A stretch of 64,000 nucleotides of DNA. It comes from Antedon bifida. Lineage: Eukaryota > Echinodermata > Crinoidea > Comatulida > Antedonidae. Below the pieces are notes generated by a model that saw only the letters and a program-made list of their open reading frames with translations, had not been told where the DNA came from and made no database searches. The translations under genes and the position numbers were made by a program. The stretch covers positions 17,904,717-17,968,716 of the forward strand of contig OY727098.1 of the NCBI GenBank assembly GCA_963402885.1, written 5' to 3'. This document shows positions 13,601-28,600 of this stretch, in pieces (the stretch's first letter is position 1; the number at the start of each line of letters is the position of its first letter).

Positions 13601-16600
13601 GTTGATGTTATTGATTATTATGAGGCAGTTGTGGTAACCATTGACCAAGCTCAAGTGGTTATTCAGAACGCTAATGATACAATTGATGCTACCAACGCAT
13701 TCCTTGCTGAGGTGTCCATTGAGTCTCTGGCAGCACAAGCAAATTCGTCTAAGTTTCTGAGTAGATCAACTCTGGATGTTGTTGAATTGAGAGAGACAGA
13801 TGTAGAAGGTGAGTTTAAATAGTAACGATGTTGTGGTTAACAAGTTTATCTTCTAATCCCAGGATCTGGTGTCGTTATTTCGTTATATATATGTACATAC
13901 CTGGCGGTATTGTTACCTAACAACCATTTTTACAAGTATAAATAATGTCAAAATTTAGGCTGGCCCAAATCCAAAATCATAGTAATGACTTTTAATTATC
14001 TGGCCTCCCTCAGCCATAGTCATTTATTAAAGATGGAAACAGGCAGTTAACTGACTACAGGTTTACTTTAGAACAATATACAGTAGGTGTGTTATAAAAC
14101 AAATGAATGTATTGTATTTGTTGAATGAAGAGAATATGTTCATTCATTGAAAGCCTGACTATCCTATTCACTAATTTCTAATGTCAACTCATGATAATAT
14201 TCTTCACTTACCATTCCTATCAAGTTCAAGTTTTCTTTATTGTGTTTTCAGAAACAGGTATAAAAACATAATTGGTTGCTGGTCATAAAACAGAATATCA
14301 CCTTTATATACTTTCATTATGTATTAGTGTATAGTATCAGTATAATCACACAAAGCATTTGGTACACACAAGAGATAATAATATGATGTTTTCATTTTTA
14401 TTCTCTTAGCTTTGAATAATTCATTAACTCAGGCAGAAAATGCTGTCGAAGATTCAGAAGCTCTGTGGGCAATTATAGAAGCTGACACTGCCACTCTTCA
14501 AACATCTGCAACTTCTTTGGCTCTCCTTGCAGCAGGTAAAGGTTACAGATTCATAGTCGCATAACAACTAAATATTATTTAGGTTTTATTCTGTTCTGTT
14601 ATACTTTTATTTCAAAAGAGAATGAATGGAAATGTGGCTATTGACCAAGGTCCCTGACACACTCCATTCTCAATGCTGTATCTCTCTGTATGACAATATT
14701 TGAAATTAAGCACCCTTAATTTCATACTAAATGTTTTTTTCTGCCACTAAATTAAAATTTAGATCCCATTTCATCATATTATATATTAACTATTAATGTT
14801 ATAGAAGTCCAGGGTTGGAAAAGACTATATTTATCTTCATTTCACTACATCCGTAATATTTGGGCGAATTTCCGTAATAATTACGGATGCTCCGAACTTT
14901 GAAAAAACAGTGTTTAATTGCTTCTTTCTGCAAATTTCGATGGTGGTTGTACAGTTTATAGTGGATAAATGAAAATGAATTTTGGAAATTGTGGTTTTAC
15001 TGACTTATTTAGCATTTATTTCAAAATAATACAATTTAATGTTTTGCTCAATATATTTATAGCAGCTGCAGCTTTACATTTTTTTTCTAAATTGTTTTAA
15101 TTATTAATTGATAATAATTAATTTGTATTAATTGCTAGAATTTAATACATTACCGGAAGTACCTTCGTCGGGGACCTCCTCTGCCTTAAAATGTTATCCT
15201 ATTGTTTTTCGCTTGTGTTTTACCTTCGGAAAAAACAGGCCTGATACGATCTGTTTGCTACTATGTAGCCCGATATAGAGTGTCATTTCTATTTATCGTG
15301 AATTTTACGCGCGAGAGTACCATTTCCGGCCATCTAGGGGTGTCATTTAACAAAAATTCCTGTGGCGCAAATACTCAGTAGCTACGGCTCTCTGAGGAAT
15401 CTTGGGCAACCCCCCTTAAAATCGTCCTGCGACCGCCCCTGATTTGTCTAGGCAGAAAAGAGTGAAATAATTTCACTCTTCCCTGGTCTAGGTAATAGGT
15501 AAATTCCATAATGCAGCATATCATGTGTAGCCTGTATCATGGAAGGTTAGGTTATGTCTATATAATACAATCATATATGAAACACATGAGATGCTGTATC
15601 ACAAAATTTGCCTACTGGACGAATTTTGATACATTGAGAATAGGCTGCCTCTGATATTGTTTTTTTGATTCATTTCCTAAGATCCTATGATACAGCCTGC
15701 AATAAACGCTGGGATCACAGATGCAGTAGAAGCAAGTACGACCTCAAACACAGTAATGGACAACTCTGCTGTGCTTGATCAAGCTGTTCTGGCAAACGAG
15801 CAAGAAATAGCCGTTGTACAAGAATCCATTGCAAATTCTACCATGCTGCTGAATGAAATTCCAATTGTTGGTGAGTGAATCATGTTTTCATTGAAATGTT
15901 GACTCCAAATTTGTATTGCTATTATTGATTATAAAATTCTCTGATGAAGGGCTTGTGAAGGGCTAGTGTTGCCGAAAGCTCTGCTAATTTTTCTGGCTAT
16001 TTTCTTTTTTTTATTTGTATCTCCATTGAGATCCAGCCACTAATACCCACAGCATTGTCATTTTTGTCAGTAATTTGATACACCTTGCCAACATTATAAA
16101 TTCTAATTTAGCAAAACTTTAGTTTTCATTTTGACATGGGTAGTAAGCATAATTATAGTAGAGTTATGTCTCTAACTCAAGTCAATTTAACATTTGCAAT
16201 TATTTAAAATATCTAGATATGTTTATCATTTTGTGCTTTTTATTTTATTTAAAGTGGTGTTTCTTGATAAACCCTGCTTAAATTTTGTCTGTTTATGAGA
16301 CCTGCTCATTCTCTCAGATCATACTGTACGATGTTTTGTTTGTTAGCTTGGTGTAGCTAAGTTTTTCCCTGGCCTTTCGACATCCCAGCCTCAATTCCCA
16401 ACTTAACCCTACCTTCTGTTTAGACTTAGATATTTACCTGGTAAGTTGGCTTCAGAGACAAATTTGGTGGGTAGGGTAGGTCACCAACATACCCAGGTAA
16501 AAAACTAAGCCTGTTTGACACTGACACCCTGCCTTCCAAGACATGTCTTTGGGATTGATAAAGAATTTTGTTTGCAGTATTTTATTTACTGTTCTTTTTC

Positions 16601-19600
16601 TTTTATATACTGGTACCACAGCTCTTAATAAATATTTTTTTCTTCTATATTTCATTTGGTGTTGCTTATCTATGTTGTTGTCTGTTTCTATGGTTGCTCA
16701 GCTGATGGTAAATATAATTTGTTATGTGATTATTGTTTGTTTTGCTAGTAATTTAACTGTTTTGTGAAGTAAAATATTTGTTTATCTAAACTGTTGTTCT
16801 TAATTGTAAACGATTTAATTTAAAAATGTCGATTTTTAATAACAAATTATTTCAATTATATTGTGATTATTTTAGTTTAGTCATAGTTATTTGTAGTCCT
16901 GAGTGTTCATGCCTTACACCTCAAAATAAAATGATTTTTAATATTGTTAATTTATTCAATTCTATTTCTTTTGATGAAATTAGTTGGGCAGATTGAGACC
17001 GACATTGATGACTTGTATTTCACGGTGAATCAGCTTGAATTGTTAAGAAACGAAACTGCTGATCAACGTGTCGTAGTTACAGACAGACTTGCACTTTTAC
17101 AACAGAAACTTCTGTTGGCTCAAGAGGCGGTGGCAGATTCAAAACAACCTGTGCGTTTTGCACCAGACAGCTCTCTTAGTATTGCGCGAGTTCCAACAGC
17201 GCAAATGCTTTTTAATGAACTCAGGATGGATCTGAAGACAGATTTGAGAGATAGTCTGGCATTTTTTCTTGAGAACAGGGAGACAGGTGCTCTTTTTGCC
17301 ATTGAGGTTGTCACGAGTCATGTACTATTCAAATTTAATGTAAATCAGGATATGGTAACAATAGAAAGTCCAATCGATGTCTGCTGTGGCGAGTGGTATC
17401 ATATAATTGCAACAAGGTATCCTAATTTGTTTTACATTTAAGAATAGACTGGTGTTTCTTATTTTTCTTTATTGCCAAAAACCTATACTTTCTGAGAATT
17501 TTCCCAACCAAATGGCATGCTCTAATTCTATGATTTTGTTTGGCCAACATATAAAACAAAGTTTATGTACTTATTGTACCAAAATATATTGTTCACTAAA
17601 AGAAAAAAAAATGTTTTGCATAATGAAGCATAATATTTTTATAATAATTAAAGTTATATAGCCAAATAAAATACTGTAAGCAAAACAGAATGTGTTTAAA
17701 AATAAATATTTATTTTTACTTCTTTCAGATATGGAAATGAGGGAGTGCTTACTGTAGAGAGATTGTCAACAGGAGGAGCATCTACAGATGTCCGTGCCAG
17801 CGTCATTACCTACGATAAATACATCAACTTCCACACGACTCCGCTGTATTACGTTGGTGGAATACCAGCTGAATATCAGGTAAGGAGCGTTATCATTGGA
17901 AATTCACAATATGTAATGGCACTGGGGCTTGGTATTGACATGCTTCCTTACTATTCTCTGAGTCCTGGGTACAAATCCTCTTCTTAAGTGAGATATTCCC
18001 CTTTAATTTTAAGTATTTCCCTTCAATAAATATATAAGAATTTCCCAAATCGAATTTACTCAAAAGGTCATTATGTCAACACAGAACTCCTCAACTGAAA
18101 GGAACTAGTTGCGCGATAGCGCTTATGTTAACAATTTGAACAACTGAATTGTAGTAGTATAGGAACCAGTATGCACGAGCGCTTTTACGGTAACATCGAA
18201 CTGATCCCTACTAGTCGCGGTTACCCATACCATACACGTGACTCTATTTGAAGTTATCAGTTCCGGAAAAAAATAGAAAAGTGAAAGCAACTAAGCTTAC
18301 GTCAACATTTTTTGTGCCTGTCAGTTGCTTATGTCGACACAGTTGAGTGAAGTTGAGTTCCATGTCGACATAAGGGCACCTTTACATCCTAAATTTTTTT
18401 TTAGATTTGATTTCTTTTTATTTTTTATACCATGTGATATATACCTAGTTTAAGCTATGGTCACACTGACTTATTTGTTACTTTTTATTATTTTTCCTAT
18501 TTCCTTCCTTTTTTATTAAATAGTTTATCTTCTATACATTAATTTAATATAGTGTACCATATATTAATTTGTTTTTTTGTTTTTGTTTTCAAACACTAAC
18601 AGTTAACACAAACTCTGACTTTTACTGGAACGGTAAATACATTTTTTAATGTTTAGTTTTTGATTATTAGTTTTCCGCATATCGATCGATCGATAAATAA
18701 AGAGGGTCTATCACAACACTATTACAGTTTTTCTGTTACATAAATAGATTCCTGTCATTTGATTGGATAATTGTGGGTCACTAGCTCCGCATAGCGTGGT
18801 GAATTCCGATTTTTTATTTACCGGATTAATGTATTTATAACATCACACTCATAAACATTCATTATTTGTATATTAAATACAGTACGTGTGTACATAGAAT
18901 TTCATATGTGGCATGGTTATGCAAACATGATATCAAATACATGTTTTAAAACTATATGGAAAAAACCTTTCTCATTATTCATAAGTTTTTTTGTTGTTTA
19001 ATCCAAAATTCAGATTCAAGATATCATGGCAAATGAGGTAGTTTTTTTAATATAATATTTTATTTTTCTTATGTTTTCTTTTTTTTTTCTTACTTTCTGA
19101 CAATCCTTACATTTAAACTGTTTTAATTATCGAACATTTACTCTTACATATGTAATTCTTTAATTCAAGCTCTATAAACAAACTTATTGACAAAAATTAT
19201 TCTTGCAAACTACTTACTGAAGTTAGAATTGATGATCATTTCCATTACCTTAAGCTCTGTCCACACTATCAAAGTTATATGGAGTTATATATGGACATGA
19301 TGATGTCATATCACTACCATATTTGGGTGTATCATTACCATATTTGGGTACATCACACTAGTTTGATAGTGTAGACAGAGCTTCAGGCTTCTAGATGAAT
19401 TCTCTTGATTTAAATTCCATTCACCATCAAACTCAATGTCATTTTTCCCAACTCATTAACAATGGTAGTAATGCGAATGAACTTTTCAAGATGAGTCTAT
19501 CCTACACAATTAAACCATTTTATTGTTTTTTTATTGCTATTTTCAACTTTTTAAGGATTGCTAAACTAAGCATGCATCTTGTAAGAAAGACCACCTTAAA

Positions 19601-22600
19601 GGTCATTTAAGGTCACACTTTGCATTAATGTAAATTCTCTTTCTGCTGACTTTCGATCATACAAATGATACAACATAATTTGTTACACTTTCTAAAATCC
19701 TATATCTACTTTAGAACTTATATTGATAAACATACTGAAAATATTTCATGTTAATCTCACATACATATAACTGTCTACTTCAGAGTAGATTTTTTTCTTT
19801 TATCTCTTTTGATTCTTATTTTTAAGATAGCAATAGTAGTATTAAATATGAAGGTATAATAAATTTGTGTTTAAATATCTTCTGTAAACAGGTTGATGCC
19901 AGTGTTCTTCAGCAGGTAAAAGGGGAACAAAATCGTTTTTGACAAAAACAACCTCCATTTGTTTATGACTTTTTTTTTCATTTTATTGCATGGTCAACTG
20001 GGAGTTAGTGGGCATGAAGGTGACAACAATGACATAGATTTTATATTATTACATTTTTTTATATTGAATGAATCTTATATATTTAAATTTGTATTTATAA
20101 TTCTTTGATGCATGTATAACTGGAACTTAATTCTGATGTTTAAGAAATATAAAGACAGTTTTTATTGAATTATGTAATACATCATAAACGTACCACATAA
20201 CTATTTTGTTTTGATTTATATTTATCATTTTTATTTTCATTTGTAATAATAATATTTTTTGTTTTTTTGTAGCATGTTTTATTATAATAATTTCACTTTT
20301 AATTTCATATTTGTTAAGACAGCATTCTCCCAACCAAAACAAACATTTAATGTTATTATTCGTGGCAGTCAAAGCAGTAAATGTAAACTCTCCTAAATTT
20401 TAATGTATCATTGTAAATCTTGGAAGTATAAGAATTCCCTTTCTTCCTAATTAAGCAGTACTTGCACATACAGTAGGTGAGCCACAGAGAGTTCCCTCAC
20501 TGTAAAGAGCCCTGTCCAACAGCATGTGACCAGGGAGTTGTCTATATTACCATCACCCTGATATTACGATGCTGCTTGTGTCATATCCTGGGAAGAACAT
20601 TGTAAAGTTCTAATTCTTTATACTGTTACATTACTTTTCTTTATTTTGAATTCTTTCATAATCTGCATTCAGCCTATTTTGCTGACTTTTTCATATTTTC
20701 TAGGATTCTTTATATTCTGATTGAGTATGCATTACACTATTTATTTTCTATGAATTGTACAGATTCTTGTAGATGATACATCATTTATCTAAAAAGTCAT
20801 TTTTCTGAACATATGGTCAACAATTTAAAATTGAAAAATTACCTTGAAATAAGTCATTTTGTGATGGGTTAGTATCAAAGAACACCATAGATATACAGTT
20901 TGTTTAATTTTGCAGACTGACAAAGTGCAGAGTCGTGATTTTGAAGGATGTCTTGCAAACATCTGGTTTGATGGTGAGGAGCTTGACCTCTGGCGACCAG
21001 AAAGCTTAGCTGGGTCAACCTCTTGTTGTCCTCGTCCTGACGTGCCAGACTTGGGAGCAGTAACCCTTATAGATGGGCTCAGCTTCACTGGGTTTGGCTA
21101 TTTCCAGGTGAGTCATCTAGTCAGCTTCTAGATAATGTTTGTTCAACTCTTAAGAATTATGCTTTATGTTTTTTACATAATCACAATGAAAATGCAATTG
21201 TTCAATAGAAAATATGATGTCAGAAGTTTAATGTCATAAAGCTAATAATTTCTCTGACAACCTGCTTTTTCTCAGCTGGAAGGCAGAGATTAACAAATAT
21301 TAATTTACATCTCTCAGTTCAAGCCAAATTAGGAACATCAATAAATTATATGTGAATAATGTAGAAATAAAAAAAATAAAATATTTATATTTTTAAAATA
21401 ATATAATAGTTGCTGAACACACAAGAAGAATTCAACGTCTTCCAACAAGCACGAATGTCGATAGAATTCAGGACGTCTATCAGTGATGGTGTTGTGTTTC
21501 TCGTAACTCGCCAAGATCTCATCTCGTACATAGGCATCTTCATGGAAGCAAATAAGATTGTGTTTGAGATGAACACAGCTGGAAATACCAAGTACAAACT
21601 AACAAGTAATAGGGATTATAATAATGCGGAATGGGTTCAGGTAAGAATTCCTAGTGTTGAGTGTGTTGGGTAATTTGAAAGCGGTTTGATTGATTTTAAA
21701 GTGTGTTAATACATGTGAAAGAGTTTTTGAGAGATTGGAAAATATGTTGAGTGATTTTAACATGTGTTGAGTGAATTGATGGTATTGAGTGATTTTAAAA
21801 TGTTTTGAGAGATTTGAAAGCATGTTGAGTGATTTTAACATGTGTTGAGTGAATTGATGGTATTGAGTGATTTTAAAATGTTTTGAGAGATTTGAAAATA
21901 TATTGAGTGATTTTAAAACGTATTGAGTGAATTGATGGTATTGAGTGATTTTAAAACGTGTTGAGTGAATTGATGGTATTGAGTGATTTTAAAATGTTTT
22001 GAGAGATTTGAAAGCATGTTGAGTGATTTTAACACGTGTTGAGTGATTTGATGGTATGTTGAGTGAATTTAAAACATGTTGAGTGATTTTGAGACATATA
22101 GTCATTTCATGTCTTATTTCTGGTGCGAACATTAAAAATCTTTGATATTCTTTATATATATTCCAGTACATTTACATGTATTTTGTACATTATATGTTTA
22201 GGTTATCGCAGCTTATAATGCCAGCTACTACTCAATGCAAATTCGAGCTGCAAACGTAACTCAAACGCTGCTCTTCTATCAAGAGTCTCGGACGTATGCC
22301 CCGTTATCTTTTCCAAATCTACGCTATTCTTCATCCAAGATAATGATTGGTTCTCCTGATCCCGCCCTGAGTTCCTCCACTGTGTAAGAAACTATTTACT
22401 TTATGAAACTATTAATAACAACAACAAGTGATTTTATTTGTATCTCAAAATCTAATAGAAAGACGTTTTGTCTAACGTAATTTGTTTATAATATTGTTTG
22501 TGGTGCCCCATCAGGGCCGTATCCACCAGTACAGTTGGTAAGGTTTCAACCTGACCACTTTTTCACAGAGGCCTTTGACAACACAATGGCTTGAATTGAA

Positions 22601-25600
22601 CAGAGATTGTTCCCTTTTCTTGCGAAAACCGCACCGCTTTATTTCTTGTGGCTTCATCACTGCTGATGGTGTTCCAATCTCAGAATTGCTAGTTTATTAA
22701 ATTGTAATTTGTTTTGTTTAAATATATTTTTGGTAATACTAGTATAGAGATAAGTACTATAATAACTATAATAAAATACTATAATGTGGAATAGTCCTCA
22801 ACTTTCTAATAATAATAACTAAATATTAATATAAGATTGCTATTATTTTTAACTGGGTAAACTTCTGTATTTCTTTCATTATTATGTATTTTTTAAAATC
22901 ATTAGACGTGGTCCAACTAACTTAAGATTTGCTGGTTGCATGCGAAACCTTCAGTTGTCCGATGCTGGCTCATTGGTTCTTGTTCCTCGTCCGATGAATA
23001 ATGAAACAGTTGCAGACTCGGAGGATGTATCGTTAGATGGTTGCTTAGAACAAGTATGCTTTGAATTCCATTTATTTATGTATTGTGTTGATTTTATATG
23101 CTTACTTTAAAGTAAGTACTGTATAAAGAAAGTAAATATACTAAATTTGTATATATTTTTATTGAAACATTTTTTTACAAGAATGATTATTTTAATTGTT
23201 TAAAAAAACTGATTTGAACTCAACAGGCTTAGACTTGTATTCTATCAGCTTAGATTTGTATCCCATAGGCTTAGACTTTTACCCTAGATGCTTAGACAGT
23301 ACCTCACCGGCTTTGACTTGTACCCCACCGGCTTAGATTTTTTTCCCACTGGCTTAGATTTGTATCCCATAGACTTATAGACTTTTACCCTAGATGCGTA
23401 GACTTGTACTCTACAGGCTTTGATTTGTACCCCACCGGCTTAGATTTGTATCCCATAGACTTAGACTTTTACCTCACCCTCTGATGTAGATGAGTCATTT
23501 TCATTATTTTTTCTTCATTATAATAATATAACTTTATAATTCTATAAGTTAAACAAAATAATATAATTTTGAGGTTAAAATTGTAAAATGGTTTGGTGTA
23601 CTCAAACCAAATGAGTACTCAGATTTTGAAATAGAAAAGAAGACCTTTTAATTTTGTTTTAACATTTTTTAGGTTGTTCCGGGTATAGGGTTTGGTGGTG
23701 ATTTTGCATATGCTCAGCTTAATTTTCCAGCTGAATTAGCACGGGTACAGCGTATTCAACTACAATTCAAATCCAGAGAGGCAAATGCAATTTTAGCATA
23801 CAGCTGGGATGCTGAGAGCTTTGTAAGTATCATTTACACATTAATGTATCATTTGCACCCAATATGATAGGGGTAAAAGGGACATTCTTTTTCTTCTCAC
23901 AAACCAACTTTGTAAAATAAACTTATGGAGAACTTATGGTCTCATATAAGAAAAAGGGCACCCTTATACAACATTTGCTATTTAATTATATTTAAACAGT
24001 ATAACAATGTGTATAAGTATACAATAATGAAAATTTTTGAAATTGTTTTAATAAATTATAAATTACTGACAATGCTGTTGGTATAAATCTTTTAAATTAG
24101 CAGTCTTTTTTTTTTCAGAATAAGTTAATCTACATAGCACTTTATCATGGGAACATCTTTGTTCAGTATAACATTGGTGAGGGACTGAGTGACCCATTAC
24201 AGACCACTGGTTTAAGACTAAATACTGGACAATGGCAAACAGTTATGGTTGAGTTTACAGGTTTATCGTAAGTTTTACTCTGAAATGTCGTCTTACAAGA
24301 ATATTAAGAACTTTACGAAACAAGACGGTTAAGGGAGGACGACGAATATCCTGTGTTCGCTAGAGCGTAAAATCATATACAGTCAACATAGCCGTTTTAT
24401 TAGTTACGCACACTTGCACGAAGACGACGACCGGCAGTTCTCTCTCTTATCCCTTCCCTGTCTGGTGGCGCGGAGCCCTTCTGAATCGCTTGGCTCTGGT
24501 TATACAGCATAAGCCTTTCTAGCTAGGGGCCTCGCATTCAAACAGCCATTTTAACACAATAAAATGTTATTTCATTAAACAATTAAATTATAAGTTCAAA
24601 TATTATTTAGAGTTTTGAAAATTCCACGTTTAAGTGTAATTTGAACTGTATATTTAAGGTTATATATACATTATTTCTAGTCCTCCGTAAACAGGAAAAT
24701 GGCAACTTTATCATCCTTAAAAAGTTAAGACAAATTTCATGCTAAGCTCCGCCCACTGTTAAAGCTCATGCATAAATTATTCATGAGCACCGTCCTGTGG
24801 CTTCCTGTCGTGTTTCGTAAAGTCCCTATTCTGTTTGATTTTGTAAACAATAATACACTTACAAGTTTTGAAAATTCAATTTTAACATATTAACCTTACT
24901 GTATTCATACACATTTCATTCATTAGTGTGATTGGCAAATTACTCACATGTGGTTGTTGCGTATCAAAATAATTAATGTTTGAACATTTATCTTGTTTAC
25001 AGGGCAACACTTCGCATTAATGATATGCCGATCATTTTAAGCAACAGACAATTAAGTACCGATGGTATACTAATTACTGGTTCCAATAGTTACCTTTATG
25101 TTGGTGGTGTACCAAGTACTATACCAACATTGTTTGGTGGGGAGTTTCCGGTTCGTGAATCTTTAGATGGTGACATCAAAGACTTTGTAATAAATGAATT
25201 GTAAGTGTAACTTTTATAGGTAATAGTGCAGCTTTTGATAGATAACACATTCAATCATACCATCAATAGGAAGATTTCAATTTGTAGCAACCGACGACTT
25301 AACCTAGGTCAGGTCAATCTATGTGACGTTGGTCATCTCTATCTAGAAAGCATCAAAACTGTGTTGAGGTGGGGAGCAAATTCATTGTTTTGCTGTTTTT
25401 TAAAATACATCTTTGTCTTACAGAATTCCAAATTTCAATGATGATCAAGTATTAATAGAACAGGATGGTGTGACACTTAGTGGAGTTTCTCCACCGGTTA
25501 CTGAACTTCCACCCCTGCCATACGTCACTGAAGCTCCTCCGACAAGTGTTACACTTATGCCAACATGTTCAGCACTTCCAGATGTTTTCTATGACCCTAC

Positions 25601-28600
25601 CACTTTAAGGTTTGGTCTGCAGAGCAATAGCTACGCAACTTTTCCTTTGAGTGAAGATGCCAGGCAGCATTTCTTATCAAGGTAGAAATTTGTATATCTT
25701 TATGTTTTTGATAAATCACAAAATGCTTGCCCAATTTTGTAGATAAACTAACTTGTGAGTAACGAGTAACTTATACATAAAATTATATTATTACAGATTT
25801 TTGATAACAATTTATTTTCGTGCTGTATCGCCAAATGGAATACTGTTCTATGCTGCAGATAGCGCCCTTACACCTCAACAATGGATTGCACTTGTAATGC
25901 AAGATGGATATGTGGAGTTTAATATGATAAGTGATACTAGATCTGTCAATGGACTCGGAATTCGTACTAAACAAAAATATGATACTGGTGAATGGATTGA
26001 AGTAAGGAATCTCTTACTAATTTTTTTTTTTATACATATAATATAGTGCTATGCCTTTCAATGCAACCAGGAAAAATTATGCAAAAGCCTCAATTTGGTT
26101 TTCTTTATTTCAACTTTATTTAAAAAGGGAAACCCTTCCAATTTGAAATTTAAAAACATTGACCTTTACTGTATTAGAATATAAAATATGCTATAAAAAT
26201 GTAAATTATAATATAGATACTATAAAATGTAAATTGTTATTTGGATTTAAATGTTTCATATCTGGAACATTCTTTTAAGATATTTGGCAAATTCTTATAA
26301 AGTTTAGGAGCCAAATAACTAAAGGGATTTCTGAAGCATTCAAGCTTCACTCTTGGCATGGTACATGGAGGCTCCCATTAGAAACACTCCGAATTTTGTG
26401 AATTATGTACAGCGGAGAGTCGCACTGCCAAATAATCTGGGGCAACGGAATGTAGCACCTTGAATCTGAGGCAACCCACCTGATATGGTATCAGGTAACT
26501 GGTTCCCCATAAAAGAACACCATAGACAAACTATGATTAGCAATAAATATATACGAGTTAAAAGGGTTAGTTTAAAGCTTTTTTAAAAATAAGCAATTGA
26601 AGAAAGCAATTGGCTGATAGAGGTGGGTAAATATTTCTTGGAGATTTCTTTGGAAGAGAGGCCCAAGAAGGAGGCCTGTTTTGTGGCTTCAACCAAGTTG
26701 AAACCGGTTTAACTTTGATGATTTGTCTGAAACGCAATCAGAGTGTATTCTTTATTTGGCCAGGGCATCCCACGCATTAGTCTGATACAATTACATAGAA
26801 TCTGGTTTTAATGAACAGAAGGAAACTCTTTATTTTATAACTCCATTTTTTTTCAGGTCTCAGTACTAAGAATAAATGAGTTTGTCGCAATTCTTGTAAC
26901 TGAAACCAGAGACTATACAAACAATGATCAGCCGTCGAATGGTATAAATTCATTGATTAACATTGCTACAAACTTCCATCTTGGAGGAATTAGTTCTGCC
27001 ATTCTACCAAGTACATTCCCTCTTACAGTAAGTATATATGAACAATTACTTTGTATTGCAACAAATTGCATGAAGCCAAATATGCAATTTTTACCATTTA
27101 TAGCCTAGTCTAATTCCAGACTCGAGTATAATCCCACTCTCTAATTTGGGCTACATTTTGATTCTAGAATTTGGTAAATTCTATTGTTTATGCAATCTGA
27201 GTATAATTCCATTCCTAATTTTCCTCAAATGTCATACTTATGCCCCATGATACTACAACAGAATCTGGGGCTCTCAAAATTTTAATGCAAAACATAGGAC
27301 ATTGAATTTCCCTTCATTTCACCATTTTTAGGCCCCTTTATTTCAAAATCCTGGATCCGCCACTGTACAGTAGGTTATATACGGTATTTGATTTCTCTTA
27401 ACTATCACTCATTAACACTCAACTTTAGGAACCTTTTTAAATTGTTTATACAGTATACTCATAATAATTAGAGCAACCAATTCACACATTTAACTTTTTA
27501 AAATGTTTCTTTTTATTTTTAGTTTACAACTGGCTTTGACGGCTGCATAAGTCATATAATAGTAGATTCTGATGAAGTCCCTAATGCAGTTATCTTGGAT
27601 TTTGAGTAAGTTATGTATCCTAATAAACAAATTGTATGAACTAATGCACTAATGACATGAGAAAGCTTTTGATTTGGTAGCTCAACTCAACAGCAATGAA
27701 GCAAACAGCCAATCTGTGTGTGTGAGTTTCCTGTTGATCAGAAAGTTGCTGAAAATGTTTTGCATTCAGATCATCTCACACTATCGTCCATGAATATCTA
27801 AACAAATTAATGAACAGGATGGAAATTAAAATACTGGAAGGTCTTCTCTTCAGTATGATCATAACTGGGTCCTCTGGGAGACCATTCTTTGACTGAAGAG
27901 GTTGCCCAGTATAAATAAAATATTTCAATTCAATAACTGTTTACCATTTGATTTCTTATAATGTGCCATGCATTACTTCTCCCATTTCAACGATTGAAGA
28001 TACTTTTGCACAGTCAGCCCACAGAGTGTGCCGTCTATAACTTCTCTGCTCTGGTTGGCAATATCAGTACCATTTTTTACTAGGTCTAGTGGCTAATTGA
28101 GTGAAATCAAATTGTTTACTCTCGAACAATAATGTTTTGTATGCGTTGAATGCGAGGAATTTTTTTCCCTGTTGAATAGAACAATTAATCTTTTAACTCA
28201 AACATATATGATCACCATTCAACTCATAAACATTAATTAATTGTATAATATTTTATGTATGTTAAATATTTTTGTGTTGTTTAACAGGAATCCGTCTCTA
28301 TTCTTTGCCAATGGCGTTGTCCCTTGTTCACGCAATGATATTATGCCAGGGGCTTTCTTCAATGGCACAGGTTACTTGCAACTAGGTAAGAACAACAATT
28401 ACATTAAGGACCTGTTTCTATTAATAAATCCCAAAAGAACTGTTTTCTTCAAAATTGCAGCTTAAAAAGCCTTCTTAAACCAATTTTAATGATCAGACCA
28501 GAATCAATTTAGGGTTTTTAAAGCAGTATTTAAAATCTGTTCTTTTATGTGGACCCATTTCTGTTGGCAAGGAAATATTGTTCTTTAAAATCATGTATTT

